A stretch of 41,497 nt of DNA from NCBI GenBank assembly GCA_018433925.1, contig JAHDQI010000309.1:1-41497 (forward strand), written 5' to 3'. The position numbers were made by a program, and so were the translations under genes. Below, one piece after another: positions 25,969-34,861 of this stretch. Position 1 is the stretch's first letter. Each line of letters opens with the position of its first letter. The notes beneath the pieces were generated by a model. The model searched no databases, was not told the origin of the DNA, and saw only the letters and a list, made by a program, of their open reading frames with translations. The DNA is from Phycisphaerae bacterium. GTDB lineage: Bacteria > Planctomycetota > Phycisphaerae > Sedimentisphaerales > Anaerohalosphaeraceae.

Positions 25969-27033
25969 TTACAGCCATTTTTTCTTCTTAAAATAAATCA
26001 GCATTCCCACAAAGACCGCCCCCATGACCCCCCACACGGCCGGATAAGCCCACTTCCAGCTCAACTCCGGCATCCACTCAAAATTCATCCCGTACACGCC
26101 GGCAATGAACGTCAGCGGAATAAAAATCGTCGCGATAATCGTCAGCACCTTCATCACCGAATTCATCCGGTTGCTGATGCTCGACAGGTAAATATCCAGC
26201 AGCCCGGAGACCATGTCCCGCAGCGTCTCGACCGTGTCAATCACCTGGATCGTATGATCGTACACGTCCCGAAAGTAAGGGCTTGTCGCGTCCGTGATCC
26301 GCTCGGATTCGCTCCGGACCAGGCCGCCGACGACCTCGCGCAGGGGCCAGACCGATTTGCGCAGATAAATCAGCGCCCGTTTCAGGGCGTAAATCTTCTG
26401 GAGCGTCTTTTCGTCCGGCATACCGATCACCTCCTGCTCAAGCACCTCCACCCGCTCGCCCAGTTTTTCAAGAATCCCAAAATACCCGTCCACCACGGCG
26501 TCCATCAGGGCGTAAACGAGGTAATCGGTCCCCATGTTCCGAATCCGGCCGCGACCCGTTCGAATCCGATCCCGAACCGCATCAAAGACATCGCCCGGGG
26601 CCTCCTGAAACGAAAGGACATAGTTGGGCCCGAGGATCATGCTGACCTGTTCGGATTGAATTGAACCGGCGGCCTCCTCAAAACGAAGCATACGCAGCAC
26701 AAGGAAGAGATAGCCGGGGGCCTCCTCCAGTTTGGGCCGCTGCCCGGTATTGAGAATGTCTTCCAAAATCAGGGGATGGATATCAAAAGAAGCGCCGAGG
26801 GTCTCCATCCACTGCACATCATGCAGCCCATCCACATTGATCCAGCGGATCGCGTTGCCGTCTTTCGGGATAACACAGTCTTTGGCGCTTTTGACGGTCC
26901 GGTCCGCGGCGCCGTCCGGCCCGTACTCAAACACGGTAATCCGTACCGTCTCCGTTTTTTTCTCGCCGATATGGATCAGGGTCCCCGGCGGCAGCCCCGT
27001 TTTTTTTGAACGTTTGATCGGTTTGTTGGCCAT
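25969..27033 (-). CDS. corA: CorA-type magnesium/cobalt transporter
   Basis: A 354-residue protein forming a pentameric divalent-cation channel in the inner membrane. The start ATG at 27033 has GGAG upstream and gives MANKPIKRSKKTGLPP; a longer open frame upstream is rejected as it lacks family similarity. The N-terminal alpha/beta funnel domain includes WINVDGLHDVQWMETLGASFDIHPLILEDILNTGQRPK, typical of the CorA entry region (key part HPLILEDILNTGQRPK). The long stalk helix precedes the two C-terminal transmembrane helices, and the selectivity motif YGMNF is present, followed by the positively charged tail KKKKWL. It is the first gene of a two-gene transcript with the DUF2179 gene. No M-box riboswitch is visible in its leader. 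Confidence 0.95.
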   Translation of the reverse strand: MANKPIKRSKKTGLPPGTLIHIGEKKTETVRITVFEYGPDGAADRTVKSAKDCVIPKDGNAIRWINVDGLHDVQWMETLGASFDIHPLILEDILNTGQRPKLEEAPGYLFLVLRMLRFEEAAGSIQSEQVSMILGPNYVLSFQEAPGDVFDAVRDRIRTGRGRIRNMGTDYLVYALMDAVVDGYFGILEKLGERVEVLEQEVIGMPDEKTLQKIYALKRALIYLRKSVWPLREVVGGLVRSESERITDATSPYFRDVYDHTIQVIDTVETLRDMVSGLLDIYLSSISNRMNSVMKVLTIIATIFIPLTFIAGVYGMNFEWMPELSWKWAYPAVWGVMGAVFVGMLIYFKKKKWL

Positions 27034-27107
27034 ATTTATTCCTTCTCCAGGGACATGGAAAACAGCGTAACCAAAGCCATTTTGAAATGCAATGTTTTTG
27101 TAGGAAA

Positions 27108-27137
27108 AGAAAAGGCCCCAATGAAATTCGGCCTGAG
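27108..27137 (-). terminator. Possible terminator after the PhoPQ-related hydrolase gene
   Basis: On the minus strand AGGCC (27134-27130) and GGCCT (27117-27113) form a 5-bp stem followed by TTTTCTTTT. It is weak but correctly placed between the hydrolase stop at 27156 and the corA leader. Confidence 0.35.
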
Positions 27138-27155
27138 ATCGCTGTGGGCCCGGGT

Positions 27156-28712
27156 TTATTCGAGCCAGTGCACGCCGAACAGGGCCAGGTCCGAGAGGTT
27201 CACCCAATCATCCCCGCCGCGCCGCGGCCAGATATCCCGGTAGGCGTTGCTGGTCAGCCAAACCTCTGTAAACTCCGCCAGGTCAGCCAGGTCCGTCGTC
27301 CCATCGCGGCTGAAATCCGTCTCAAACGGCCGCATTTCCGGCACAACGGCCATCTCCGTGGTAAATGTGTAATCAAACGCGGTTCCTCCGAGCGTGCGCC
27401 CGGGAAAGATCAGTTCCACAAAATACGCCGTCCAGCCCGCCGCGGGTTCGGGAACCTGCCCGATATACACCCCGCCCCCCTGGTCGGCCAGCGAAGAAGA
27501 GGTCCAGTGGGTCCCCGTGGTGACGAGCCGAAAATCCCGCGCGGCCGGATTGGTAATCTGCCACAAGGTTACCGCATCCGGCGGCGTCGCGGCTTCGGTT
27601 TCCACGATAATGGCCCCGTCCGGCTGCACCGTCCACTGAAACGTCGGCCGGGCCGCCCCGTTCAAAAACGCGTCATAGAACGGCACCATGCCGCCAAATA
27701 CACTGTCCATCACTCCCGGCCCGTTCAGGTAATGGTTGGCATTGGGCACAATCCGCATCACCGTCTCGCCGGGCAGGTCGTGAATGTAGAACTGCGCCGA
27801 ATCGCTCACGAAGAAATCGTCTCCGGAGGCCATCGTTAGAAACTTGGGGATTGTCAGCCGGTCGCGATATTGATACGGATCGACAATCTCCAGAAGCTCT
27901 ACCGTTTTTTCCGAATCGAACCAGTCGAAGATCTCCATCTCTTCATAGGGCCCCAGCGCCTCGGCCCAGAAGCCGTGACAGGCCCAGTGATGCGCAAACG
28001 ACCGCTGCATATTCAGCAAATCGATGACAATCGGCGCCACGGCCGTGACGCGTCCGTCCACCGCCGCGGCAAGCCACGCCGTCCAGCCGCGCTTGGAACC
28101 GCCGGTCAGCACAAAATGATTGACCGTCTTGCTTTTGGCGGCAGCAAACGCCTGCACCGCGTCCATGCAGGCCGTCACCGACTTGACCATCGGCAACTGC
28201 GCCGGCCAGTAGTCATCCCCGCCTGCCAGAAACTGATCCCAGGAATACGCGATAATCTCATCCTCGGTGCGGGAAAAGGGTTCCTCCAGAAAATGGATCG
28301 GCTGATTGGGCACGGCCGTCAGTTCCACGACAATCGAGCGCGTCCCGGCCGACAGTTGCCGCAATCGGCTGTCAACCGGCGGCGCCGGGTCCTGCGTGCT
28401 GCCGCCGTTGATCAAAATCAGGGCGGTGGTTCTGGTTTGTCCTAACAGGATAGACGGGATCACAACGGTAACCCAGTGTTTCCACTCCACCTGGGTCGAT
28501 TCGACTTCGGCCGCGTCCCGCCACTGCTGTGAACGCAAATCCAGCGTGTAAGCCGTGGTAAAAGTAGACAGGTCGAATGACCCGCTGCCCACCTGCTGCC
28601 ACGCATAGGCCGGATCGGTAAAGGACACATAGTCATCCAGCGCCGTGGCCCAAAGACAGGAAGACAGATATGCAAAAAGGAACCCGCAAAAAATCCGTTT
28701 GCCGTTCATCAC
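27156..28712 (-). CDS. Secreted PhoPQ-activated pathogenicity-related (PqaA-like) hydrolase with dockerin-like tail
   Basis: A 518-residue exported alpha/beta-hydrolase-like protein. The signal peptide (FCGFLFAYLSSCLWATA) precedes ALDDYVSFTDPAYAWQ, the usual start of the mature PF10142 domain. The hydrolase core (~30-420) shows HFVLTGGSKRGWTAWLAA, a GxSxxG-like nucleophile elbow with Ser in GGSKRG, then AVAPIVIDLLNM and LTMASGDDFFVSDSAQFYIHDLPGETVMRIVPNANHYL (key Asp in GDDFF and His in NANHYL). The C-terminal ~60 residues carry a dockerin-like pair (DFSRDGTTDLADLAEFTEVWL and DWVNLSDLALFGVHWLE, given here as two repeats). Its substrate is unknown. GAGGAG is 8 nt before the ATG. Confidence 0.92.
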   Translation of the reverse strand: MMNGKRIFCGFLFAYLSSCLWATALDDYVSFTDPAYAWQQVGSGSFDLSTFTTAYTLDLRSQQWRDAAEVESTQVEWKHWVTVVIPSILLGQTRTTALILINGGSTQDPAPPVDSRLRQLSAGTRSIVVELTAVPNQPIHFLEEPFSRTEDEIIAYSWDQFLAGGDDYWPAQLPMVKSVTACMDAVQAFAAAKSKTVNHFVLTGGSKRGWTAWLAAAVDGRVTAVAPIVIDLLNMQRSFAHHWACHGFWAEALGPYEEMEIFDWFDSEKTVELLEIVDPYQYRDRLTIPKFLTMASGDDFFVSDSAQFYIHDLPGETVMRIVPNANHYLNGPGVMDSVFGGMVPFYDAFLNGAARPTFQWTVQPDGAIIVETEAATPPDAVTLWQITNPAARDFRLVTTGTHWTSSSLADQGGGVYIGQVPEPAAGWTAYFVELIFPGRTLGGTAFDYTFTTEMAVVPEMRPFETDFSRDGTTDLADLAEFTEVWLTSNAYRDIWPRRGGDDWVNLSDLALFGVHWLE

Positions 28713-28838
28713 CCAAACTCCTCACAATAGGTTTTTCCCCTGTGACACAGTAACCTGGATTGGGCTTAAAAATCAAGAACAATCCTTCCGTCAAGGCCAG
28801 CCGGACCGCCCGGAGGGTTCCCTCTGCACGTTTGCTCT

Positions 28839-30896
28839 TTACAAACCCTCCCACATCCAGCGATCCAAAAACAGCTCCAAATCCCCCACATCCGTCAGCC
28901 CGTCAATATTCAGGTCGGTCCGCACAGGAATCGGCGCCGGCTCGGCCAGGTATCCCTGGGTCCAGACCGCAAAATCGCTGTAATCCACAAGCCCGTCTTC
29001 ATCAAAATCGGCAATCGTCCCTGCCTCGTCAGCAGGCACAGGCAGGCCTGCGCCGCTTCGAACCGAATCATTGACCCGGATAAATTCCGCCGTACTGTAA
29101 TCAAAATCGCTTCGCAGGAACAAATACCACGACCATCCGCCCGGAGTAATCGGGTTGTCAAACCGCCAGCACGAAAGGCCCCAGTTCTGCCGGCTCTCCG
29201 TCGGCTCGCTGCCGGCCCACAAAACCGTCTGCTCCGGATAGACAATCACCGCCGGGTCTTCGGCCGCACTGATGTCCCGTTCGCACGGCGCCGGCCCCTG
29301 GATCATAAACCCGCTCAGCGCCTCCTGCGGCAGTCCCAGAAAATCCGCCGCCCCGTTAAAGACCTGGTAGGCGTAAATATAGCGTCCCGTGCCCGCAACG
29401 GGCGCGCCGGGTGACTCCTCCGGATACTGCGTCGTATCATAGACCGCAAATTCAATCCGGCCTGAAAGCAGGGCTTCGGGCTGCGGCTCCGGATTGCCCG
29501 CCGTCGGCTCCGGATACAGGAAGAACGTGTAGGGCGCTGTGCCCTGATAATACGAACTGCCCGGCAGTTTGGTCAGCGACTCCGGCGGCTCATAGACCGA
29601 CACGACCTCCAGCCGGTAATCTCCCGCCGCCCCGTCATATCCGGCAATACGGATATAGTACGAACGGCCCGCAACGGCCTTCCATACCAGCCGGGACCCA
29701 AGCCCGCAGTAATCATCATTAAACGCCATCTCTACCAGCGCCAAGTCAAAGACTGCCAGTGTCGTATCAAATTCGCTGCCGCACAAACTGATCACATGCG
29801 TCCCCGTCTGTTCGGCCGTAAACAAATACCACACATCCCGAAAATCATAATATCCCTCCTCGGTCAGATCCATGCCCCGGGCCCCGGCGGTCGTATCCGA
29901 ATAAACGCCTTCCCCGATTTCCGCGGCCGTCTCAATTTCCGCTTTCTCTTCCGGCTGAAATCCGAACAGATCATATCCGCCCGCTCGCTGATCCTGCCAG
30001 GCCAGGATTCCCTCCCCGACAGCGGGCATCTCCTGTGCCGCCGGGGCCGCCAGGATCGCCCTTTCCTCCTGACTGCTGAGCCGGTACAGGACGATATCCC
30101 AGTCGCCGCCGCGGTCATCCTGCCAGACCACCAGGTCGCCGTAAATCGCCGGCCGTGTTTGGTTGCCCGCGGCCGTACAAATCGTCAGGGAGGCGCCGTT
30201 CGACAGATTTTTGCCTTTGATATCCCAGTTGCCGCCGCTGTTGTCCTGCCAGACCACAATCGTCCCGCTGATGGACGGATATTGCTGATTGCCGGCGCCG
30301 GAAAAAACGGCAAACGCGCCGCCGCTGTTGAGGTTGCGCCCGTATATATCCCAATGAAAGCTCTGGTTGTCCTGCCAGACCACGTACCGCTCGCAGATAT
30401 CCGGGACCGTTTGGGCCTGCGCAGCGGTGGTCACGGCAAATTCGCTTCCACTCTTGAGGTTTTTGGCCCAGATATCGTTGCAGTTGGCGATTTGGCGCAG
30501 ATCGTCATAGACCACGATGACGCTGCCGTTGTTTTCATGAATCGCCGGATTCGCCTGCTCGGCCGCATGGGTTGTGACAACAAACTCCGCCCGGGTATCC
30601 AGGTTATACCCATAAATGTCCCCATTGCCGTTGCGGGTATCTTTCCAGACGACGTATTGTTTATAAATATCCGGGTCCGTCTGGTTGGATGTATGATTGC
30701 AGATGACAAACTCCCGCTCCTCAGCCAGGTCGTAGCCAACAATATCCCAATTGCCGCCGCGGTCGTCCTGCCAGACGACGATCGATCCGTAAACAGCCGG
30801 ATTCTGCTGGTTCCCGGCCTCCATTATGATGGGAAATTCCGCACAGACCCTTGCCCCCATTAACAAAAAAAGACTTGCCCATAGTGCCCGTTTCAT
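28839..30896 (-). CDS. Secreted seven-repeat beta-propeller protein with PPC and dockerin-like domains
   Basis: A 685-residue exported protein starting at ATG 30896, where GGAGG lies upstream and a signal peptide begins (MKRALWASLFLLMGARVCAEF); a longer frame upstream is rejected. Residues ~25-330 hold seven repeats of ~42 residues, each with a core like NPAVYGSIVVWQDDRGGNWDI and closing with a GYDL or GRNL strand, so a seven-bladed TolB-like propeller is expected. Residues ~335-440 resemble a bacterial pre-peptidase C-terminal (PPC) domain (DVWYLFTAEQTGTHVISLCG, FDTTLAVFD, YYIRIAGYDGAAGDYRLEV). A unique region follows. The end is a dockerin-like pair (DFDEDGLVDYSDFAVWTQGYL and LNIDGLTDVGDLELFLDRWM). 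No catalytic domain is evident; a binding or surface role is likely. Confidence 0.9.
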   Translation of the reverse strand: MKRALWASLFLLMGARVCAEFPIIMEAGNQQNPAVYGSIVVWQDDRGGNWDIVGYDLAEEREFVICNHTSNQTDPDIYKQYVVWKDTRNGNGDIYGYNLDTRAEFVVTTHAAEQANPAIHENNGSVIVVYDDLRQIANCNDIWAKNLKSGSEFAVTTAAQAQTVPDICERYVVWQDNQSFHWDIYGRNLNSGGAFAVFSGAGNQQYPSISGTIVVWQDNSGGNWDIKGKNLSNGASLTICTAAGNQTRPAIYGDLVVWQDDRGGDWDIVLYRLSSQEERAILAAPAAQEMPAVGEGILAWQDQRAGGYDLFGFQPEEKAEIETAAEIGEGVYSDTTAGARGMDLTEEGYYDFRDVWYLFTAEQTGTHVISLCGSEFDTTLAVFDLALVEMAFNDDYCGLGSRLVWKAVAGRSYYIRIAGYDGAAGDYRLEVVSVYEPPESLTKLPGSSYYQGTAPYTFFLYPEPTAGNPEPQPEALLSGRIEFAVYDTTQYPEESPGAPVAGTGRYIYAYQVFNGAADFLGLPQEALSGFMIQGPAPCERDISAAEDPAVIVYPEQTVLWAGSEPTESRQNWGLSCWRFDNPITPGGWSWYLFLRSDFDYSTAEFIRVNDSVRSGAGLPVPADEAGTIADFDEDGLVDYSDFAVWTQGYLAEPAPIPVRTDLNIDGLTDVGDLELFLDRWMWEGL

Positions 30897-31051
30897 GACA
30901 AACCCTCCTGAAGAAGACCCTCTTGCTTCCACTATTCCGGACTCTTCGAATCGGAAAAACAGGGAAATTCGGGAATGTCTCTTCTTTTTGACCCTCCGGT
31001 GCCCAAACTCCCTGCCGCCCTCCCTGGCTCTCTTTTATATTGGATAGGGAC

Positions 31052-31079
31052 AGTATAGTATAAAAATATAAAAAATCAA
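31052..31079 (-). promoter_or_regulatory. Promoter of the propeller protein gene
   Basis: On the minus strand TTGATT (31079-31074) and TATACT (31057-31052) have a 16-nt spacer. A start near 31045 would give a ~150-nt leader. The surrounding 31050-31110 stretch is very AT-rich. Confidence 0.5.
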
Positions 31080-31178
31080 TAAATTTTTTATTTTATTGTT
31101 GATATGGTCCATGATAATTCTGATAATTCCGGAATCTTTGTATCGTCACTTCAAAACCATTTTTTGAAAGGAGAAACT

Positions 31179-31988
31179 ATGAACAAAGGAATGATCGTAG
31201 TGGGGGTGCTCGTTGCATCCATCAGTACCGGAGCGCTGGCTGTCGGTTTTATGGGGCCGCCCACGGCCGAACTGCAGGAGGGTCAATGGAATCTTGGCTA
31301 CAGTTATATGTATTCGGACATGGATTTGGAAAAGATGTCCACCAAGTGGGTCGAATACGACAACGGCACGCTGGACGATGCGGGCGTGGACAAGGCAAAA
31401 ATTGAAGACTTTAAGATTCAGCGTCATTATGTCAGTCTTGGCTACGGCATCACCCAGGCCTGGGAAGTGTATGTCCAGCTGGGCGTAGCCGACGCCAAGC
31501 ACAAATTTCAATGGGAAGGCGACACCGTATGGCATGGGTTTAATTTTGACAATGACTTTGCCTGGGGATGGGGCACTCGCGTCACACTGACCGAACAGGA
31601 CAACGTCAAGTGGGGCGTTTCGGCCCAGATGAACTGGCTGGACACCAGTGTGGACTACAAAGGAGCCGTGGGCGGAGTAACCTGGAAAGAATCCTACGAT
31701 ATCGAAAGCTACGATCTGTTGATCGCGTTCGGCCCCACCGTGGATATGGGCGGCTGGAAGCTCTACGGCGGCCCATTCTACTACATGTTTGACGGCGACT
31801 GGGAAAACAACGGATCCGACAGCGACGGCTGGACCTGGAAGGAAACCGGGGACCTGGAAGAAGACAGTAATTTCGGCGGATTCGTCGGCGCCCAGTTTGC
31901 CTTGACTGAAACCGTGGACATGACCACCGAATTGTCGTTCACCGGCGACGGCTGGGCCATCGGCACCGGCATCGGCTGGAAATTCTAA
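31179..31988 (+). CDS. Outer-membrane beta-barrel protein
   Basis: A 269-residue exported protein; the ATG at 31179 follows AAAGGAG and starts a signal peptide (MNKGMIVVGVLVASISTGALA). The mature part is aromatic- and glycine-rich with alternating strands (WNLGYSYMYSDMDL, QRHYVSLGYGITQAWEVYVQLGV, FAWGWGTRVTLTEQ, KLYGGPFYYMFDGDW, MTTELSFTGDGWAIGTGIGWKF). It ends in phenylalanine, as outer-membrane barrels recognised by the BAM machinery do. The acidic loops and ~12-strand pattern suggest a porin-like or structural barrel. The cargo is unknown. A strong terminator directly follows, so the gene is monocistronic. Confidence 0.88.
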   Translation: MNKGMIVVGVLVASISTGALAVGFMGPPTAELQEGQWNLGYSYMYSDMDLEKMSTKWVEYDNGTLDDAGVDKAKIEDFKIQRHYVSLGYGITQAWEVYVQLGVADAKHKFQWEGDTVWHGFNFDNDFAWGWGTRVTLTEQDNVKWGVSAQMNWLDTSVDYKGAVGGVTWKESYDIESYDLLIAFGPTVDMGGWKLYGGPFYYMFDGDWENNGSDSDGWTWKETGDLEEDSNFGGFVGAQFALTETVDMTTELSFTGDGWAIGTGIGWKF

Positions 31989-32030
31989 GCAGATCCATTT
32001 GGCTACCTGATTAGAAATTGCTCTCTGAAT

Positions 32031-32064
32031 AAAGAACCGCTATTTCGATGGCGGTTCTTTTTTT
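32031..32064 (+). terminator. Intrinsic terminator of the outer-membrane barrel gene
   Basis: AAAGAACCGC (32031-32040) and GCGGTTCTTT (32051-32060) form a perfect 10-bp stem around a 10-nt loop, continuing into a T-run to 32064. It lies 43 nt after the stop codon. Confidence 0.92.
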
Positions 32065-32205
32065 ATGAAGGGTATGGTTGGATGTGAAAAAGAAAGGGAG
32101 CTGCGGATAGACATGGCCGTGTTCGGAAAAATATCTCCGAGCAGACACGGAACTGTCTTGGGGCGGCATCGGGTCTTCCTTTCGATAACCGCCGGCGACC
32201 CGGTT

Positions 32206-32550
32206 TCACCAGGTCTGGTCTTCGGGATTTCGATCCCGCTTGCGGGTCACGCTGGCATACTGCGTGGGGGCCTCTTTCTCGTCGTCTCCATCCTCTTCGA
32301 GGGCAAGCATCAGTTGGGGGGCGACTCGGCCGGCCGGATCAGGCAGGTACCGATCCAGAACCCTTTGGGCATGGTCCGCATGGCCGCTGGCCAGCAGGTC
32401 ATGAACGGCCTCCATCCGGGCCTGCGCCATCACGCGCTGGCAGCGGTTTTGGGCCCAGGCGCTGCGGTAATCACTGCCGCCGCACCCACCACAAACGATC
32501 GCAATCCCTGCGACAGCCAGCATCCATAATGCGATTTTCGGAGTACTCAT
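32206..32550 (-). CDS. Small hypothetical lipoprotein
   Basis: A 114-residue protein starting at ATG 32550, which has GGGGAG upstream; a longer reading frame is rejected. It opens with a hydrophobic segment ending in a cysteine-rich lipobox-like stretch (ALWMLAVAGIAIVCGGCGG), so it is probably a lipoprotein. The mature part has a helical segment (AWAQNRCQRVMAQARMEAVHDLLASGHADHAQRVLDRYL; note the paired A-x-x-L helices resembling a TPR-like hairpin) and a charged, disordered tail rich in Asp, Glu, Arg and Lys. No family is recognised. An overlapping plus-strand frame lacks a ribosome-binding site and is considered a shadow. Confidence 0.7.
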   Translation of the reverse strand: MSTPKIALWMLAVAGIAIVCGGCGGSDYRSAWAQNRCQRVMAQARMEAVHDLLASGHADHAQRVLDRYLPDPAGRVAPQLMLALEEDGDDEKEAPTQYASVTRKRDRNPEDQTW

Positions 32551-32818
32551 TTTCTTCTCCCCGTCGATTCTTCGGCTGGACGCAGATTCATCAAAAACGT
32601 CGTAATTACACAAAAACGACTCATATATAAGATAGATAATATTTCACAAAATGGGAGATTAATTTTAAAAATTTTCCATTTTTACATCCGCTTTTGTTAT
32701 TTCGGAATTTTCCGCAAAAAAATTCTATAAAAACCGAGTTTTTCGGCAAATTTTCGGCTTGTTGCAAAAAAAGATTTGGACCCATAACATCCACAGGAAA
32801 GCACTGTTGGGCGCAGAT

Positions 32819-34861
32819 TTATCGGCCCTTCGGCAGCGATACAAAAAATGTGGAGCCGACCTCCGGCTGCGACCGGACCCAAATCCGCCCATCCAGGCGG
32901 TTGAGAATGCGCCGGATAATCGTCAGGCCCAGCCCCTCTCCCCGCCGCGTGCCGCCGGGATTCAATTGATGAAAAATCTCGAAAATCTTGTCGAAATGAT
33001 TGGGGTTGATCCCAATGCCGTTATCGGCAACGGCATACACCGCCTTGTCGCCTTCGACGGTCCCTGAAATCCTGATTTGCACGGGCCGGTCCGGATGCCG
33101 ATACTTAATCGCGTTGTCAATCAGGTTGCTGAAGACCTGGTTGACCTGCACAGCATCGCCCAGGCAGTCCGGCAGATCGCCGAGGTCCACCCGGACCCCC
33201 AACTCCCGAACCTGGTATCGCATCGCCCCCAGCACCGCCTGCAGCAGCGCGTTCATCCGGATCGGCTCGATATGAATCGTCGCCGTCCCAATTCGCGAGA
33301 GCCGCAACAGCCCCGACAGCAGCGAGTCCATCTTGCCGGCTCCGGCGGAGATAAATTGAATCGACTCAGGAATATCACTGCCAAGGAGGTGCTCAAGTCG
33401 CTGGTGCACATCCGGCGGGCAGGAAATCCGGTCGAGCAGGGATTGAATTTCCAAACAGCTTTTTTTGAGTTCGCCGGCAAAGCCCTCGATGTTGACCAGC
33501 GGGCTGCGCAGGTCGTGCGAGGCGATAAACACAATGCTCTCCAGTTCCTCATTCTTGACCCGCAGCTCTTTCAGCAATCTTTCCCGGGCCTGTTCGGCCT
33601 CTTTCCGGTCCGAAATATCCGTGATAAATCCCTCGAGGGCAATCGTCTGCCCCTGCTCATCAACAATGCCGCAGCCCTTTTCCCACACCCATTTTTCCTC
33701 TCCGCTTCGATCCCGAATGCGATACTCCATTGTAAACGGTTCTTGCCGCCGCACCCCTTCCTGAACGGTATCCCAGACATACTGCTGATCATCCGGAAAC
33801 ACGAGGTCATTCCAGGTAATTCGGCGCTCCATAAACTCCTCGGCCGAGTAGCCGGTCATCTCCAGGCAGCCCCGGCTGACAATGGACATCGGCCAGTTCG
33901 GGGTATTCTCACACCGATAGGCCATGCCGCGCAGATTGCCGAGCAGGGTTGTCAGCGCCCGGCGGCTTTCTTCCACTTCCCGCTCGGCCCGCCGGCGGTC
34001 GGTAATATCCGTCAGCGCAAAGAGCGACCCCTTGTCCGGATCGTGCGGATCCAGGTAAACCCCGCGCAGCAGAAAATCGATCGCGTGGCCGTCCTTATGA
34101 AGAAACGTAATTTCCCGCGTCACCTCGCCGGTCCGGTGGATTTCTGCATAAAGAATCTCCCCCCAGCGGCGGTAACTGTCTTCTGTTTCATACAGAATAG
34201 AGGTCTCTTGGCCGATCAGCTCCTCTTGGGAATACCCAAGGCAGTCGCATAAGATCGGATTCACCCGCACAAATACCCGGTTTTGGATGTAGGTGATTCC
34301 CACCGGAACCGCGTGGAAAATGGAGCTGAGCTGTCGCTGCCTGCGATTGACTTCCTCCTGTGCCTCTCGCCGGCCGGTAATATCGTGAAAAATACCGACG
34401 ACATATGGCCGATCCTCCAAATGGATCAAACTAGCCGTGATATCCACGTAAAAGATGCTTCCATCCTTGCGTTTGACCGGGAAATTTTCGACCACATGCC
34501 GGCCGTGCTGCTTTAGCTCCTCCAAAAGAGTATGCAGCCGAGCCGTCATCTCCTCCGGGTGAATCTGTTCGGGCGCCATGTGCTGTAGTTCTTCGGCGCT
34601 GTATCCGACCATGCGGCAGATGTGCGGATTAGGCAGATGCATTCTTCCGTTCTCGACATCGACCAGCACAATCCCATCTGTGGCGCTCTCAAAAATCGCG
34701 CGAAATCGGGCCTCGTTGATCTCCGTCCGCCGAAGGGCGCCGGTCTGTTCCTCCAACTCCTGCTGCATGGCATCAGCCCGGCCTTTCAAAGCAAGCTGCT
34801 GTTCCTTCAGCAAAGCCAGTTCTTTCTGAAGCTCAAGTATGGAATGATGCGGATGGCTCAT
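32819..34861 (-). CDS. Cytoplasmic multi-PAS sensor histidine kinase
   Basis: A 680-residue kinase with no transmembrane segment. The start at ATG 34861 is preferred because GAAAGAGG lies just upstream. An N-terminal coiled coil (LELQKELALLKEQQLALKGRADAMQQEL, leucine-spaced) is followed by three or four PAS/PAC units: about 50-170 (ATDGIVLVDVENG, VGIFHDITGRREA), 175-295 (VPVGITYIQ, ALTDITDRRRAE) and 300-430 (YSAEEFMERRITW, EGFITDISDRKEAE). The HisKA domain has phospho-acceptor His449 in FIASHDLRSPLVNIEG. The ATPase domain shows VFSNLIDNAIKYRHP, VADNGIGINP and GEGLGLTIIRRIL. SHDLRSPL-type HisKA boxes are seen in bacteriophytochrome-like kinases. No receiver domain or response regulator is nearby; the signal is intracellular but unknown. 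Confidence 0.94.
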   Translation of the reverse strand: MSHPHHSILELQKELALLKEQQLALKGRADAMQQELEEQTGALRRTEINEARFRAIFESATDGIVLVDVENGRMHLPNPHICRMVGYSAEELQHMAPEQIHPEEMTARLHTLLEELKQHGRHVVENFPVKRKDGSIFYVDITASLIHLEDRPYVVGIFHDITGRREAQEEVNRRQRQLSSIFHAVPVGITYIQNRVFVRVNPILCDCLGYSQEELIGQETSILYETEDSYRRWGEILYAEIHRTGEVTREITFLHKDGHAIDFLLRGVYLDPHDPDKGSLFALTDITDRRRAEREVEESRRALTTLLGNLRGMAYRCENTPNWPMSIVSRGCLEMTGYSAEEFMERRITWNDLVFPDDQQYVWDTVQEGVRRQEPFTMEYRIRDRSGEEKWVWEKGCGIVDEQGQTIALEGFITDISDRKEAEQARERLLKELRVKNEELESIVFIASHDLRSPLVNIEGFAGELKKSCLEIQSLLDRISCPPDVHQRLEHLLGSDIPESIQFISAGAGKMDSLLSGLLRLSRIGTATIHIEPIRMNALLQAVLGAMRYQVRELGVRVDLGDLPDCLGDAVQVNQVFSNLIDNAIKYRHPDRPVQIRISGTVEGDKAVYAVADNGIGINPNHFDKIFEIFHQLNPGGTRRGEGLGLTIIRRILNRLDGRIWVRSQPEVGSTFFVSLPKGR

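Noticed and set aside
32065-32529. Plus-strand 154-codon frame after the outer-membrane barrel gene
   Set aside because: It starts just beyond a strong terminator with no promoter, and the minus-strand lipoprotein gene with lipobox and ribosome-binding site is the better reading.
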